DNA from: Cryobacterium breve
GTDB taxonomy: Bacteria; Actinomycetota; Actinomycetes; Actinomycetales; Microbacteriaceae
Direction of reading: 5' to 3'
NCBI RefSeq assembly: GCF_004402375.1
Contig: NZ_SOGJ01000023.1
Span: forward strand, 547,440 to 611,439
Length of the DNA stretch: 64,000 nucleotides
Part shown: positions 56,811 to 64,000 of the stretch, one piece after another
How positions within the stretch are numbered: the stretch's first letter is position 1
Layout: each line of letters begins with the position of its first letter
Position numbers and translations under genes: made by a program
The notes under the pieces: generated by a model
The model's input: the letters and a program-made list of their open reading frames with translations, nothing else
The model's database searches: none
What the model was told of the DNA's origin: nothing

Positions 56811-58160
56811 CTAGTCGATGTTCGCGTCGGTGACGGCCGTCGGATCGGTCGGGCAGGCCCCGTTGGCGGCGAGGTCGCTCCGAGCCTGATCGTCAGACCA
56901 GGGCAGGGCCGCCCACAACGGCGTGCCTGTGTCCTCGGCGGGCGCCCGGGCCATGATGGCGGCCAGCCGTCGGGCGAGCGCCAGGGCGAACTGGTCGCCG
57001 GCGCTCGAGTTGTTCAGTGCCACAACGACGGTCAGGGCCTCGTCCGGATCGGCCAGGGTGGCCGAGATGAAGCCGGGGATCGAGCCACTGCCCCCGCGGA
57101 GCGGTCCGATCTGCTCCGCGCCGAGGCCGTATCGCTTCCACGACGGAGCCGCCACGTCCTCGGGCACGGTGTCCCACTGGGCCTGCGTCGCCGTTTCGGA
57201 CAGCAGGCTGCCCGCGGCGAGCGCGCTTGACCAGATCTTCATGTCTGCCAGCGTTGAGACGACGCCGCCGGCCACGCCGCTCATGGAGTTGGAGAGCAGG
57301 GTGCTATCGGTGATGGCCGTGCAGATCGGGCCGTCGGCACCCACCGTCGCGGCGTAGCCGTGCGCGTGCGGGGAGGGGAGGTTCAGGTCGCCGGCATGGG
57401 GATATGAGGTGTCGTGCAGCCCGAGCGGATGGAAGATGTACTGGTCGTACAGCGCCGACCACTTCGTGCCGGTGGCCTGCTCGAGCGCCATCCCGAGCAG
57501 CACGATGCCGGTGTTCGACTGACTCCAGCGACTGCCCGGCACACCGCTTCGAGGCGCTGCCAGACCCTGTGAGACCACTTCCATCGCCGGCCAGGAGCGC
57601 GCAGGGTTGTGCACGAACTCTGCGGCAAGGGCAGGACTGTACGACCCCAGGCCGGAGGTGCCCTGGCAGAGCTGGCCGAGCGTGACACCCGCCACACCGA
57701 CGATGCGCGGCAAATAGGTGGAGACCTCGTCTTCGAGCGCAACAGTGCCTGTGTCGACGAGCCGGAGCAGCACCGTGCAGGTCATGGCCGTGGTGTTCGT
57801 GCCGATGCGGAAGTGCATGTCGGCGCTCATGGGCGCCGAACCGCCGATTTCGGTCGTTCCGGACGCCGCCGTCCATTCTCCGTTGGCCGCCCAGACGCCG
57901 ACCAGGGCGCCCGATGACCCGGACAACGTCATCGCCTCGGCCACGGCCTCGTCCAACTGCACGGCGATCTCGGCCGACACGGGTTCGCCGCTCGCTGCGG
58001 GGCCGGGCGAGGCCGAAGTGCACCCGCTGAGGAGAACGACGGTTCCGAGAACCAGCGACAGCAGCGCGAATCGACGCGTGTTCGGCTTCGTGATGGCATC
58101 CCCAATGCTCAGGACCAGCTTGCCCCATCGGAGGGCTGCCGCCAAATGCGGCGTCAGCAC
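56811..58160 (-). CDS. Beta-lactamase-fold lipoprotein with altered catalytic motifs
   Basis: About 449 residues: lipoprotein signal (LSLVLGTVVLLSGC) and a serine-hydrolase/class C beta-lactamase fold (HFRIGTNTTAMTCTVLLRLV, EDEVSTYLPRI, SNTGIVLLGMALEQATG, GGVVSTLADMKIW). In active relatives the first stretch reads RIGSxTK with catalytic Ser and Lys; here it is GTNTT, so Ser is Thr and Lys is Thr. In the second, YSN becomes QSN (SQSNTG), losing the Tyr. Enzymatic activity is therefore doubtful; a binding or sensor role is possible. Start is a GTG at the limit of the frame and may be too early. Confidence 0.82.
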   Translation of the reverse strand: MLTPHLAAALRWGKLVLSIGDAITKPNTRRFALLSLVLGTVVLLSGCTSASPGPAASGEPVSAEIAVQLDEAVAEAMTLSGSSGALVGVWAANGEWTAASGTTEIGGSAPMSADMHFRIGTNTTAMTCTVLLRLVDTGTVALEDEVSTYLPRIVGVAGVTLGQLCQGTSGLGSYSPALAAEFVHNPARSWPAMEVVSQGLAAPRSGVPGSRWSQSNTGIVLLGMALEQATGTKWSALYDQYIFHPLGLHDTSYPHAGDLNLPSPHAHGYAATVGADGPICTAITDSTLLSNSMSGVAGGVVSTLADMKIWSSALAAGSLLSETATQAQWDTVPEDVAAPSWKRYGLGAEQIGPLRGGSGSIPGFISATLADPDEALTVVVALNNSSAGDQFALALARRLAAIMARAPAEDTGTPLWAALPWSDDQARSDLAANGACPTDPTAVTDANID

Positions 58161-58166
58161 CGCCAG

Positions 58167-58177
58167 CCGGAGATAAG
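58167..58177 (+). promoter_or_regulatory. 11-mer CCGGAGATAAG (with inverted copy at 58654-58664)
   Basis: CCGGAGATAAG lies upstream of the first acidic exported protein. Its reverse complement, CTTATCTCCGG, lies at 58654-58664 upstream of the second. Next to the first copy, TCTCATC occurs at 58183 and 58205, 22 bp apart, and again at 58603. The layout fits shared regulator sites for the neighbouring two-component system. Confidence 0.45.
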
Positions 58178-58254
58178 AGAGTTCTCATCCGCCCCTGGCC
58201 CGAGTCTCATCGCTGCGGGCCAGACTGAACCCGACCTGTCGACTGGAGAAGACC

Positions 58255-58593
58255 ATGAGCACTCTGATCCCTTCCCGCTCCCGACGTCGCACCGTGTTGC
58301 TGATCGGTGCCGCTGGCGGCCTGCTCCTGGCGGCGACCGGCGCGGTCGCCCTGGTGAGCGGGCTCTCCATCGCCGACCAACCGGGAGACTCCCTCGACGT
58401 GCCGGCCCTCGTGGTCGAGGTGGGTCCCTCGCCGCACCCGGCCGCACCGATTTCTTCCTCCACGCCCGCTCCGGTCGCCTCCGCCACCCCGTCACCCGAG
58501 TCACCCGAGCTGGTGCCGGCCCCGACGCCGGTGGTGATCGACGACGGCGATGACGATCACGGCGGCAACCGGCCCGACGACGGCAGCGACTGA
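58255..58593 (+). CDS. Small membrane-anchored or exported protein with Pro/Ser stalk and Asp-rich tail
   Basis: A 112-residue protein. A basic N-terminus (SRSRRR) precedes one hydrophobic segment (TVLLIGAAGGLLLAATGAVALV). A Pro/Ser/Ala stalk (PAAPISSSTPAPVASATPSP) follows, and the tail is VIDDGDDDHGGNRPDDGSD. I do not recognise a family. The ATG is preceded by TGGAGAAG. The acidic tail looks able to bind divalent cations. It is divergent from the lipoprotein gene and shares regulatory motifs with the next gene, so both may belong to the adjoining two-component system. Confidence 0.7.
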   Translation: MSTLIPSRSRRRTVLLIGAAGGLLLAATGAVALVSGLSIADQPGDSLDVPALVVEVGPSPHPAAPISSSTPAPVASATPSPESPELVPAPTPVVIDDGDDDHGGNRPDDGSD

Positions 58594-58738
58594 CGCCTCG
58601 CGTCTCATCCAGGACCCCGCCTAAGAAACCTCTCACGGGCCTCTGGCTTCGGCCTTATCTCCGGGTCGGAATGTAGGAGTGTGGTGGATCCCACCGCGAA
58701 TCCCCCGTCGCCCGCCGGCGCAGATGAAAGGTCAGGCC

Positions 58739-59131
58739 ATGCTCACGATCCGCACCAAGCACACCATCGCCATCACCACCGTTGGTATCGCCGGACTCAT
58801 GTCGATCGGCCTCCTGGCTGCCCAGGCCGATTCCGGAGTGGTTCCCTCCCCCGCCACAACTCCGGTCTCCAGTGTGTCGAGCGACGACACCGGCACGGAC
58901 GTCCCTGCTCCCCCCGTTTTCCCTGATGCGCCCGACATGAGTGACGACGTCAACGACGCGCCCGACGACAGCGACGGACGCCCCGACAACTCCGGTCACG
59001 CCGACGCCGACGATCACTCGGACGACTCGGATGACTCCGACGAGTCCGACGAGTCCGACGACCTGGACGACTCCGACGACTCCGAAGAGCCCGACGACTC
59101 CGGCGACTCCGGCCACGACAGCGACGACTGA
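58739..59131 (+). CDS. Exported Asp/Ser-rich repeat protein
   Basis: A 130-residue protein: signal-like segment (HTIAITTVGIAGLMSIGLLA, ending AQA) then a long acidic tail of Asp-Ser-Asp-Glu units (DDSDDSDESDESDDLDDSDD), with His at HADADDHSDD and GHDSDD. No known domain. Such polyacidic tails bind calcium or other cations or stay extended outside the cell. An upstream ATG at 58724 (MKGQAM) is also possible. It runs toward the response regulator gene, with 39 bp between their ends. Confidence 0.75.
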   Translation: MLTIRTKHTIAITTVGIAGLMSIGLLAAQADSGVVPSPATTPVSSVSSDDTGTDVPAPPVFPDAPDMSDDVNDAPDDSDGRPDNSGHADADDHSDDSDDSDESDESDDLDDSDDSEEPDDSGDSGHDSDD

Positions 59132-59170
59132 CCCGCGCCCCACCACTGGGCTCACGACCACATTCCGTCC

Positions 59171-59827
59171 TCAGCGCAGCCGGTAGCCCATTCCTCTGAC
59201 CGTTTCGATCCGCGCGGCACCGAATTTCGCCCGCAGGTAGCCCACGTAGACGTCGACGATGTTGGAGCCCGGGTCGAAATCGTAGCCCCAGACGCGGCTG
59301 AGCAGCTGTTCGCGGCTGAGCACCTGCTCCGGATTGCGCAGGAATTCCTCGGCGAGTGCGAATTCCCGAGCCGATAGGTCGACCTGCCTGTCGCCCACGG
59401 TGGCACGTCGGGTGCGCAGGTCGAGCTCGAGCCCGTCGACGGCGAGCAGGGCCGGGGCCACGCGCACGGCATCCGCGAGCCGCAACCGGATGCGCGCCAG
59501 CAACTCGTCGAAGCGGAACGGCTTGGCCATGTAGTCGTTCGCACCGCCCTGCAGGCTGGTGAGGGTGTCCTCGGCCGAGTCCCGGGCCGTGAGCACGATC
59601 ACCGGTAGCGTCGAGCGCTCGGCCTGCAGCCGCCGCAGCACCTCGTAGCCGTCGATGCCGGGCAGCCCGATGTCGAGCACGAGCAGATCGAACCCGCCGG
59701 TAAGCGCATGGTTCAGCGCGTCGAGCCCGGAGAAGACCGTGACGGTGGCGAAGCCGGCCGCAGCCAGGCCCTTCTCGATGAAGGAGGAAATGCGCAGTTC
59801 GTCTTCGGCGATGAGGATTCGACTCAT
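59171..59827 (-). CDS. OmpR-family response regulator
   Basis: A 218-residue regulator. Receiver: acidic pair in LIAEDELRI, phosphoacceptor Asp52 in LLVLDIGLPGIDG and Lys in DYMAKPFRFDEL. Winged helix: DLSAREFALAEEFLRNPEQV, LLSRVWGYDFDPGSNIVDVY, IETVRGMGYRLR. The start overlaps the histidine kinase stop by 4 bp (ATGA). Probably controls the two neighbouring acidic exported proteins and perhaps the lipoprotein. Confidence 0.94.
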   Translation of the reverse strand: MSRILIAEDELRISSFIEKGLAAAGFATVTVFSGLDALNHALTGGFDLLVLDIGLPGIDGYEVLRRLQAERSTLPVIVLTARDSAEDTLTSLQGGANDYMAKPFRFDELLARIRLRLADAVRVAPALLAVDGLELDLRTRRATVGDRQVDLSAREFALAEEFLRNPEQVLSREQLLSRVWGYDFDPGSNIVDVYVGYLRAKFGAARIETVRGMGYRLR

Positions 59828-61386
59828 TGAGGGATCTCCGTCATGTCGGGGCTGGTCTCGGCCGACACCAGCGGCAGCTCGATCGTAAAGGTGGCGCCGG
59901 CGCCCGGTCCCGAGTCGATCGTGACCGTGCCGCCGTGCGCACGCGCGATGGCCAGCACGATCGCCAGCCCGAGACCGGAGCCGGCCATTCCGCGCCCACC
60001 CCCGCCCCGATGGAAACGCTCGAAGAGGTGCTCCTGGGCCGAGGTATCGATCCCGGGTCCGTCATCGTGCACCCACAGGCGCAGCCGCGGGGTACCCGAG
60101 GCGTCTTGGTCTGCGGAGCTGCCGACGTCGACCGTGCCGCTGGCCGCTCCGTGACTGGCGGCGTTCGACGCGAGCTGCAGCAGGGCCTGCGTGAGCTTCT
60201 CGACGTCGACGTCCACCACGACATCCGCAGTCGCCGTGCTCACCCAGTGCTGACCCGACAGCGCTGCGGCCTTCGTGCGCACCTGCTCGGTGAGAGCCGC
60301 TATGTCGACCGGGGTGCGGGTCAGGCGCATCGGTCGCTGGAGTTCGGCCAGGGCGGAGATGTCCCGCACGAGCCCGTTCATCCGGTCGAGTTCGTCGATC
60401 GCGAGGCTGCGTGTGGCCCGCACGTCGGCCGGGTCATCGGCGTCCATCAGCTCGAGGTGCCCGCGCACGATCGTGATCGGGGTCTTGAGTTCGTGTCCCA
60501 CGTCGTCGAGCAGCCGTCGCTGCCCGGTCAGTGCGCCCTCGAGCCGGTCGAGCATGTCGTTGACGGTGCGGGTGAGCTCGGACACGTCGTCACGGCCCGC
60601 CACCGGGATTCGCTCGCTCACGTCCGAGGCCGTGATCCGGGCGGCGGTCTCGCGCAGCGAGCGGATAGGCCGCAGCAGCCGGCCGGAGACGAACCAGCCC
60701 ACCAGTCCCAGCACCACGAGGGCGACGAGCGTGACCCGTAGGGAGGTGAACCAGGCATCCGTCACCGGCCCCAGCTCGGCATCGAGGTCGAACGCTGCCA
60801 CGAACACCCCTTCACCGGGATCGTTCGCGACGGTGACCGGGGCGGCCACGTAGCGCACGGTCTGCCCGGGGCTGCTGACGGTGCCCAGAACGACGTCTCC
60901 GCCTCCAGTCTCCGCGGTGACCCGGGTGACGAAGGCTGCGTCGTCCTCGAGTCGGAAATCCACGTCTCCGCCGGGCGCGAGGGCAGCGGAACCGTCGATG
61001 ATCGCCAGGGTCGTCTCATTGGTTCCGGGGCGGATGCGTTGCACGACCTGGCCGAGCACGCCGGTCAGCGAGGTCTCCCCGGCATCGACGGCAATGAAGC
61101 GGGCGTCGGCGACGGCATCCGTCAGCGACGCGTCGACACCGGCCAGGGTTCTCTCGCGCTGCACGACGTGGGCGGTCGTGGCGGCGGCGAACATGCCTGC
61201 CGCGGCCACCAGCAGGATCGTCGCGAGGATGCGCACGCGCACCGAGGGCACGGGACGCCGCCGGGAGCCCCCGGTCGCCCTGGCCCTCGCTGGCTTCCCG
61301 CGCACGCGCCCCACGCTACTGGATCCAAGGGTCTCCCGTCCGGCATCTCCGACGGATCGGCCGGTGACTGAAACCTCCACCGGCAT
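59824..61386 (-). CDS. Membrane sensor histidine kinase
   Basis: About 520 residues. Two transmembrane helices (RILATILLVAAAGMFAAATT and VTLVALVVLGLVGWFVSG) flank an extracytoplasmic domain of about 150 residues. Then HAMP (RPIRSLRETAARITASDVSE), phosphoacceptor His in LLDDVGHELKTPITIV, N box QLASNAASHGAASG, G1 DDGPGIDTS and G2 GSGLGLAIVLAIARAHGGTV. Gene order is kinase then regulator, overlapping by 4 bp. The start is uncertain: ATG 61386 (MPVEVSVTG) is used, ATG 61443 would add 19 residues. The signal is unknown. Confidence 0.88.
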   Translation of the reverse strand: MPVEVSVTGRSVGDAGRETLGSSSVGRVRGKPARARATGGSRRRPVPSVRVRILATILLVAAAGMFAAATTAHVVQRERTLAGVDASLTDAVADARFIAVDAGETSLTGVLGQVVQRIRPGTNETTLAIIDGSAALAPGGDVDFRLEDDAAFVTRVTAETGGGDVVLGTVSSPGQTVRYVAAPVTVANDPGEGVFVAAFDLDAELGPVTDAWFTSLRVTLVALVVLGLVGWFVSGRLLRPIRSLRETAARITASDVSERIPVAGRDDVSELTRTVNDMLDRLEGALTGQRRLLDDVGHELKTPITIVRGHLELMDADDPADVRATRSLAIDELDRMNGLVRDISALAELQRPMRLTRTPVDIAALTEQVRTKAAALSGQHWVSTATADVVVDVDVEKLTQALLQLASNAASHGAASGTVDVGSSADQDASGTPRLRLWVHDDGPGIDTSAQEHLFERFHRGGGGRGMAGSGLGLAIVLAIARAHGGTVTIDSGPGAGATFTIELPLVSAETSPDMTEIPQ

Positions 61387-61571
61387 CCCCTCCCGCAGCC
61401 GGTCCGGCTGGGTGAAGAGCGTCGGATTGATCGACGTCGTCATGACCGCCAACCTGCTGATCATGGTCATCATCGGCGGATGCGAGACGGAGGAGGACCT
61501 GCTCGCCCGCTTCTGAGGCGCCGCGGAGTCGCTTCCGAGCGATCTGAGGCCGTGCCGGTAGCGTGGGGTCC

Positions 61572-63827
61572 ATGCTCGAGCTCATGGATGACCGGCCGGA
61601 TCTGCTGTTGCGCCGTGACGGGAGGCTCGGTCAGATCATCCTGGACCGCCCGGCGGCCATGAACGCGCTGACGCACCCGATGATCAAACGGATGTCCGCG
61701 GTGCTGGCCGACTGGGCCGCCGACGACCAGGTCGACACGGTCCTGCTCACCGGCAGTGGTGACCGCGGGCTCTGCGCCGGGGGCGACATCGTCTCGATCT
61801 ACCGCGGCGCCGCTGACGTGGACGGCGACGCGCGCGCGGACGCCGATGCCCGGGCCGCCCGCTTCTTCGCCGACGAGTACCATCTGAACGCACTGGTCCA
61901 GCGGTATCCGAAACCGTACGTGGCAGTGATGGACGGGGTTGTGCTCGGAGGCGGGGTCGGTGTCTCCGGCCATGCGAACACCCGGATCGTCACCGAGCGC
62001 ACCCGGTTGGGGATGCCGGAGACCGCGATCGGCTTCGTGCCTGACGTTGGAGGAACCTGGCTGTTGTCCCGAGCCCCGGGCGAGCTCGGCACCCACCTCG
62101 CCCTGACCGCCGCCATGGCTTCCGGGGCCGATGCCATCGCCCTGGGCCTGGCCGACCACTTCGTGCCGAGTCACCGGCTCCCGGCCCTGTCCCGCGCCCT
62201 GGCCGTGACCGACGCGGCCGAGGCGGTACGCAAACTCGCCGAGACTCCCCCGCCGTCCGCCCTCCGCGCCCAGCGGCACTGGATCGACGCGTGCTACGCG
62301 TTCGACGACGTGCGCGACATCGTCGCGGCCCTGCAGAGCTCACCCGTGGAGGCCGCGCGCGACGCCGCCGCCGTCATCCTCACCAGATCGCCGACGGCCC
62401 TCGCGGTCACACTGGCCTCGCTGCGCCGGGCCCGGCGGCTCCCCAGCCTCGAGGCCGTACTCGACCAGGAATACCGGGTGACGCTGCGGTTTTTGCAGCG
62501 GGCCGAACTTCAGGAGGGCATCCGGGCCCAGGTCATCGACAAGGACCGGAACCCCCGGTGGTCGCCGGCCAGCCTCGGCGAGGTGACACCGGCATCCGTC
62601 GACGCGTTCTTCGCACCGCTCGGCCGGCAGGAACTCGGGCTCGGGCAGGAACTCGGGCTCGGGCAGGACGAAGCGCCCTACGTCGACGCCGACCTGATCT
62701 TCGTCACCGACCTGCTCACGCCCGGTGAGCGCGAGCGGCTGGCCGCCGCGCGGTCGTTCTACCAGGCCGAGGTGCGGCCTCTCGCCGTGGAGTATTGGAA
62801 CCGGGCCGCGTTCCCGTTCGAGCTGCTGCCCCGCCTCGCCGCTCAGAACCTTGCCGCGACCGGCCCCGCGGCCAGCCATCTACTCACCGGGCTGCTGCAA
62901 ATGGAACTGACCCGGGCCGACACCTCGATCTCCACGTTCTACGGCGTTCACCACGAACTGTTCGCCGCGGCCATCGCCGAGCTCGGCTCGCCCGAGCAGC
63001 GCGAACGTCTGCTGCCGGGCCTCCTGAAACTGGAAAAGATCGGGGCATTCGCCCTGACGGAACCGGAGCACGGCTCCGACATCTCCCGGATGATGGAGAC
63101 CACGGCCACCCGGAGCGGCGACGAGTGGGTGCTCAACGGCACCAAACGCTGGATCGGCAACGGTGCCATGGCCGACTACGTGCTGGTCTGGGCCCGGGAC
63201 ACCGCGGACCGGCAAATCAAGGGATTTATCGTCGAGAAGGAACGGCCCGGGTTCACGGCCACCCCGATCGAGAACAAGATCGCGGTGCGGATCGTGCAGA
63301 ACGCCGACATCACGCTGACGGATGTCCGGATCCCGCTCACGAACTGGCTGCCGGGCAGCCGGAGCTTCCAGGACACGAACGTGTTGCTGCGGAACTCCCG
63401 GGTCTGGGTGTCGTGGCAGGCCGTCGGCCAGCAGTTCGCCGCCTTCGACGTGGCCAGCGCCTACGCGCTGGAGCGACGCCAGTTCGGTGTGCCCATCGCA
63501 TCCTTCCAACTGGTGCAGGAGCAACTCTCCCGCATGATCGGCAACGCCACCCTGTCGCTGTCCCTGATGGTTCAGCTGGCGCGACTGCAGGAGAGCGGAC
63601 GGCTCACGATGGACCAGGCGGCCCTCGCGAAGGCCGCTTGCACGACTCGGATGCGCGAAACGGTCGCCCTGGGACGCGGGCTGCTCGGCGGGAACGGCAT
63701 CAGCACCGAGTACGAAATGGCCAAGATCTTCGCAGACGCGGAGGCGATCTACTCCTACGAGGGCAGTTACGAGATCAACGCCCTGCTGGTCGGCCGGGCC
63801 GTGACCGGCATTTCCGCCTTCAGCTGA
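61572..63827 (+). CDS. Fusion of 3-hydroxyisobutyryl-CoA hydrolase-like and acyl-CoA dehydrogenase domains
   Basis: A 751-residue protein. Residues about 10-345 form a crotonase-fold enzyme close to 3-hydroxyisobutyryl-CoA hydrolase (RGLCAGGDIVSIYRG, MDGVVLGGGVGVSGHANTRI, MPETAIGFVPDVGGTWLLSR). Residues about 375-751 form a complete acyl-CoA dehydrogenase (FALTEPEHGSDISRMMETTA, GNGISTEYEMAKIFADAEA), with YEGSYEINALLVGRAVTG near the end. That stretch matches the catalytic Glu of glutaryl-CoA/isovaleryl-type enzymes. The joint has an 18-bp tandem duplication (62628-62663). Usually these are two proteins. Together they fit branched-chain amino acid or glutarate breakdown. Start ATG 61572; GTG 61563 is in frame. 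Confidence 0.9.
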   Translation: MLELMDDRPDLLLRRDGRLGQIILDRPAAMNALTHPMIKRMSAVLADWAADDQVDTVLLTGSGDRGLCAGGDIVSIYRGAADVDGDARADADARAARFFADEYHLNALVQRYPKPYVAVMDGVVLGGGVGVSGHANTRIVTERTRLGMPETAIGFVPDVGGTWLLSRAPGELGTHLALTAAMASGADAIALGLADHFVPSHRLPALSRALAVTDAAEAVRKLAETPPPSALRAQRHWIDACYAFDDVRDIVAALQSSPVEAARDAAAVILTRSPTALAVTLASLRRARRLPSLEAVLDQEYRVTLRFLQRAELQEGIRAQVIDKDRNPRWSPASLGEVTPASVDAFFAPLGRQELGLGQELGLGQDEAPYVDADLIFVTDLLTPGERERLAAARSFYQAEVRPLAVEYWNRAAFPFELLPRLAAQNLAATGPAASHLLTGLLQMELTRADTSISTFYGVHHELFAAAIAELGSPEQRERLLPGLLKLEKIGAFALTEPEHGSDISRMMETTATRSGDEWVLNGTKRWIGNGAMADYVLVWARDTADRQIKGFIVEKERPGFTATPIENKIAVRIVQNADITLTDVRIPLTNWLPGSRSFQDTNVLLRNSRVWVSWQAVGQQFAAFDVASAYALERRQFGVPIASFQLVQEQLSRMIGNATLSLSLMVQLARLQESGRLTMDQAALAKAACTTRMRETVALGRGLLGGNGISTEYEMAKIFADAEAIYSYEGSYEINALLVGRAVTGISAFS
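62628..62663 (+). repeat. 18-bp tandem duplication in the fusion linker
   Basis: CAGGAACTCGGGCTCGGG occurs twice head to tail, followed by a partial third CAGGA. It encodes QELGLG twice between the hydrolase and dehydrogenase domains. Frame is kept. Confidence 0.95.
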
Positions 63828-63844
63828 TCCCCTCTCCCACCCAA

Positions 63845-63867
63845 CCAATTCGACGGAGATTTTGCCC
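63845..63867 (+). repeat. Copy of the dispersed AATTCGACGGAGATTT element
   Basis: The 23 bp here are identical to the reverse complement of 11534-11556, the right arm of the inverted repeat after moaB. Here it lies 18 bp after the stop of the fusion gene. A complementary second arm is not found before the window ends at 64000. Confidence 0.9.
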
Positions 63868-63914
63868 GAACCGCCCGCAAACGGGCGATGTCAAGCTGAC
63901 TGGAGTCACTTGGG

Positions 63915-64000
63915 TTAGTTTGTGGCGGTTTCGTCGGCGAGGTGATTGATCCCGACGAGGCTGGCTGGTGCGGGTGTTGTTGGTCGTTCACGGAATCGTT
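63915..64000 (-). CDS. C-terminal end of an unidentified protein, cut by window edge
   Basis: The minus strand reads RERPTTPAPASLVGINHL followed by ADETATN and TAA. About 28 codons of an open frame reach the right edge. It may be the tail of a mobile-element protein, since similar short Pro/Ala tails occur there, but no domain is visible. Kept only as a possible gene end. Confidence 0.3.
   Translation of the reverse strand, partial: RFRERPTTPAPASLVGINHLADETATN

Overview
This is a high-GC chromosomal segment from an actinobacterium. Gene order and protein character fit Microbacteriaceae, with a Cryobacterium-like genus my best guess by recollection only. Supporting signs are the sigma/FlgN/FlgK/FlgL/FliW flagellar block, degenerate DUF222/HNH (13E12-type) relics, ClpS followed by DUF2017, GGTTGAGCC-type repeats and near-universal GC-ending codons. 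I see no rRNA, tRNA, CRISPR array, complete insertion sequence or replication origin.

Layout. 1-3.9 kb: end of a flagellar region (flagellar sigma factor on the minus strand; flgN-flgK-flgL-fliW on the plus strand). 3.9-5.9 kb: repeat-rich accessory DNA with a VOC protein, an HNH relic and an SMR exporter. 6-10.8 kb: one tightly overlapping minus-strand unit, TOBE regulator-modA-modB-modC-sufS-sufU, joining molybdate uptake to sulfur mobilisation. 10.9-15.4 kb: moaB and a two-gene molybdenum hydroxylase of the xanthine dehydrogenase family. 15.5-21.2 kb: a 1.9-kaa secreted amylopullulanase with two LacI-type operators upstream. 21.4-26.2 kb: guanine deaminase, a 0.5-kb repeat array, a second HNH relic, a MocA/MobA-like nucleotidyltransferase, DUF1275, clpS and DUF2017. 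26.2-29.8 kb: a GT1 glycosyltransferase coupled to a HEAT-repeat/GT4 fusion. 29.8-36.8 kb: FdhF/YdeP-like oxidoreductase, tandem PAP2 protein, fdhD, moaA and NAD-dependent formaldehyde dehydrogenase. 37-41.2 kb: a Moco operon moeB-moeA-moaC-mobA-DUF6457-moaD. 41.4-56.8 kb: nitrate respiration (narK; narGHJI with an upstream HTH regulator, P-type ATPase, HMA protein, Crp/Fnr regulator, DUF2249 protein and moaE). 56.8-64 kb: a catalytically odd beta-lactamase-fold lipoprotein, two small Asp/Ser-rich exported proteins beside a two-component system, and a hydrolase/acyl-CoA dehydrogenase fusion.

How it works together. About 46 kb (10-57 kb) is in effect a molybdenum island. It holds uptake (ModABC), almost the whole cofactor pathway (MoaA, MoaB, MoaC, MoaD, MoaE, MoeA, MoeB, MobA, a MocA-like enzyme), a sulfur source (SufS/SufU, the rhodanese domain on MoeB, FdhD) and three client enzymes (xanthine dehydrogenase type, formate dehydrogenase type, nitrate reductase). 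Guanine deaminase feeds purine to the hydroxylase, formaldehyde dehydrogenase feeds formate to the FdhF-like enzyme, and nitrate is the likely anaerobic acceptor.

Items most worth a second look: the hydrolase/acyl-CoA dehydrogenase fusion, the HEAT-GT4 plus GT1 pair, the mod-suf operon, a dispersed inverted-repeat element present at both 11.5 kb and 63.8 kb, and the octamer ACGGATGC/GCATCCGT, which recurs across the window against codon preference.
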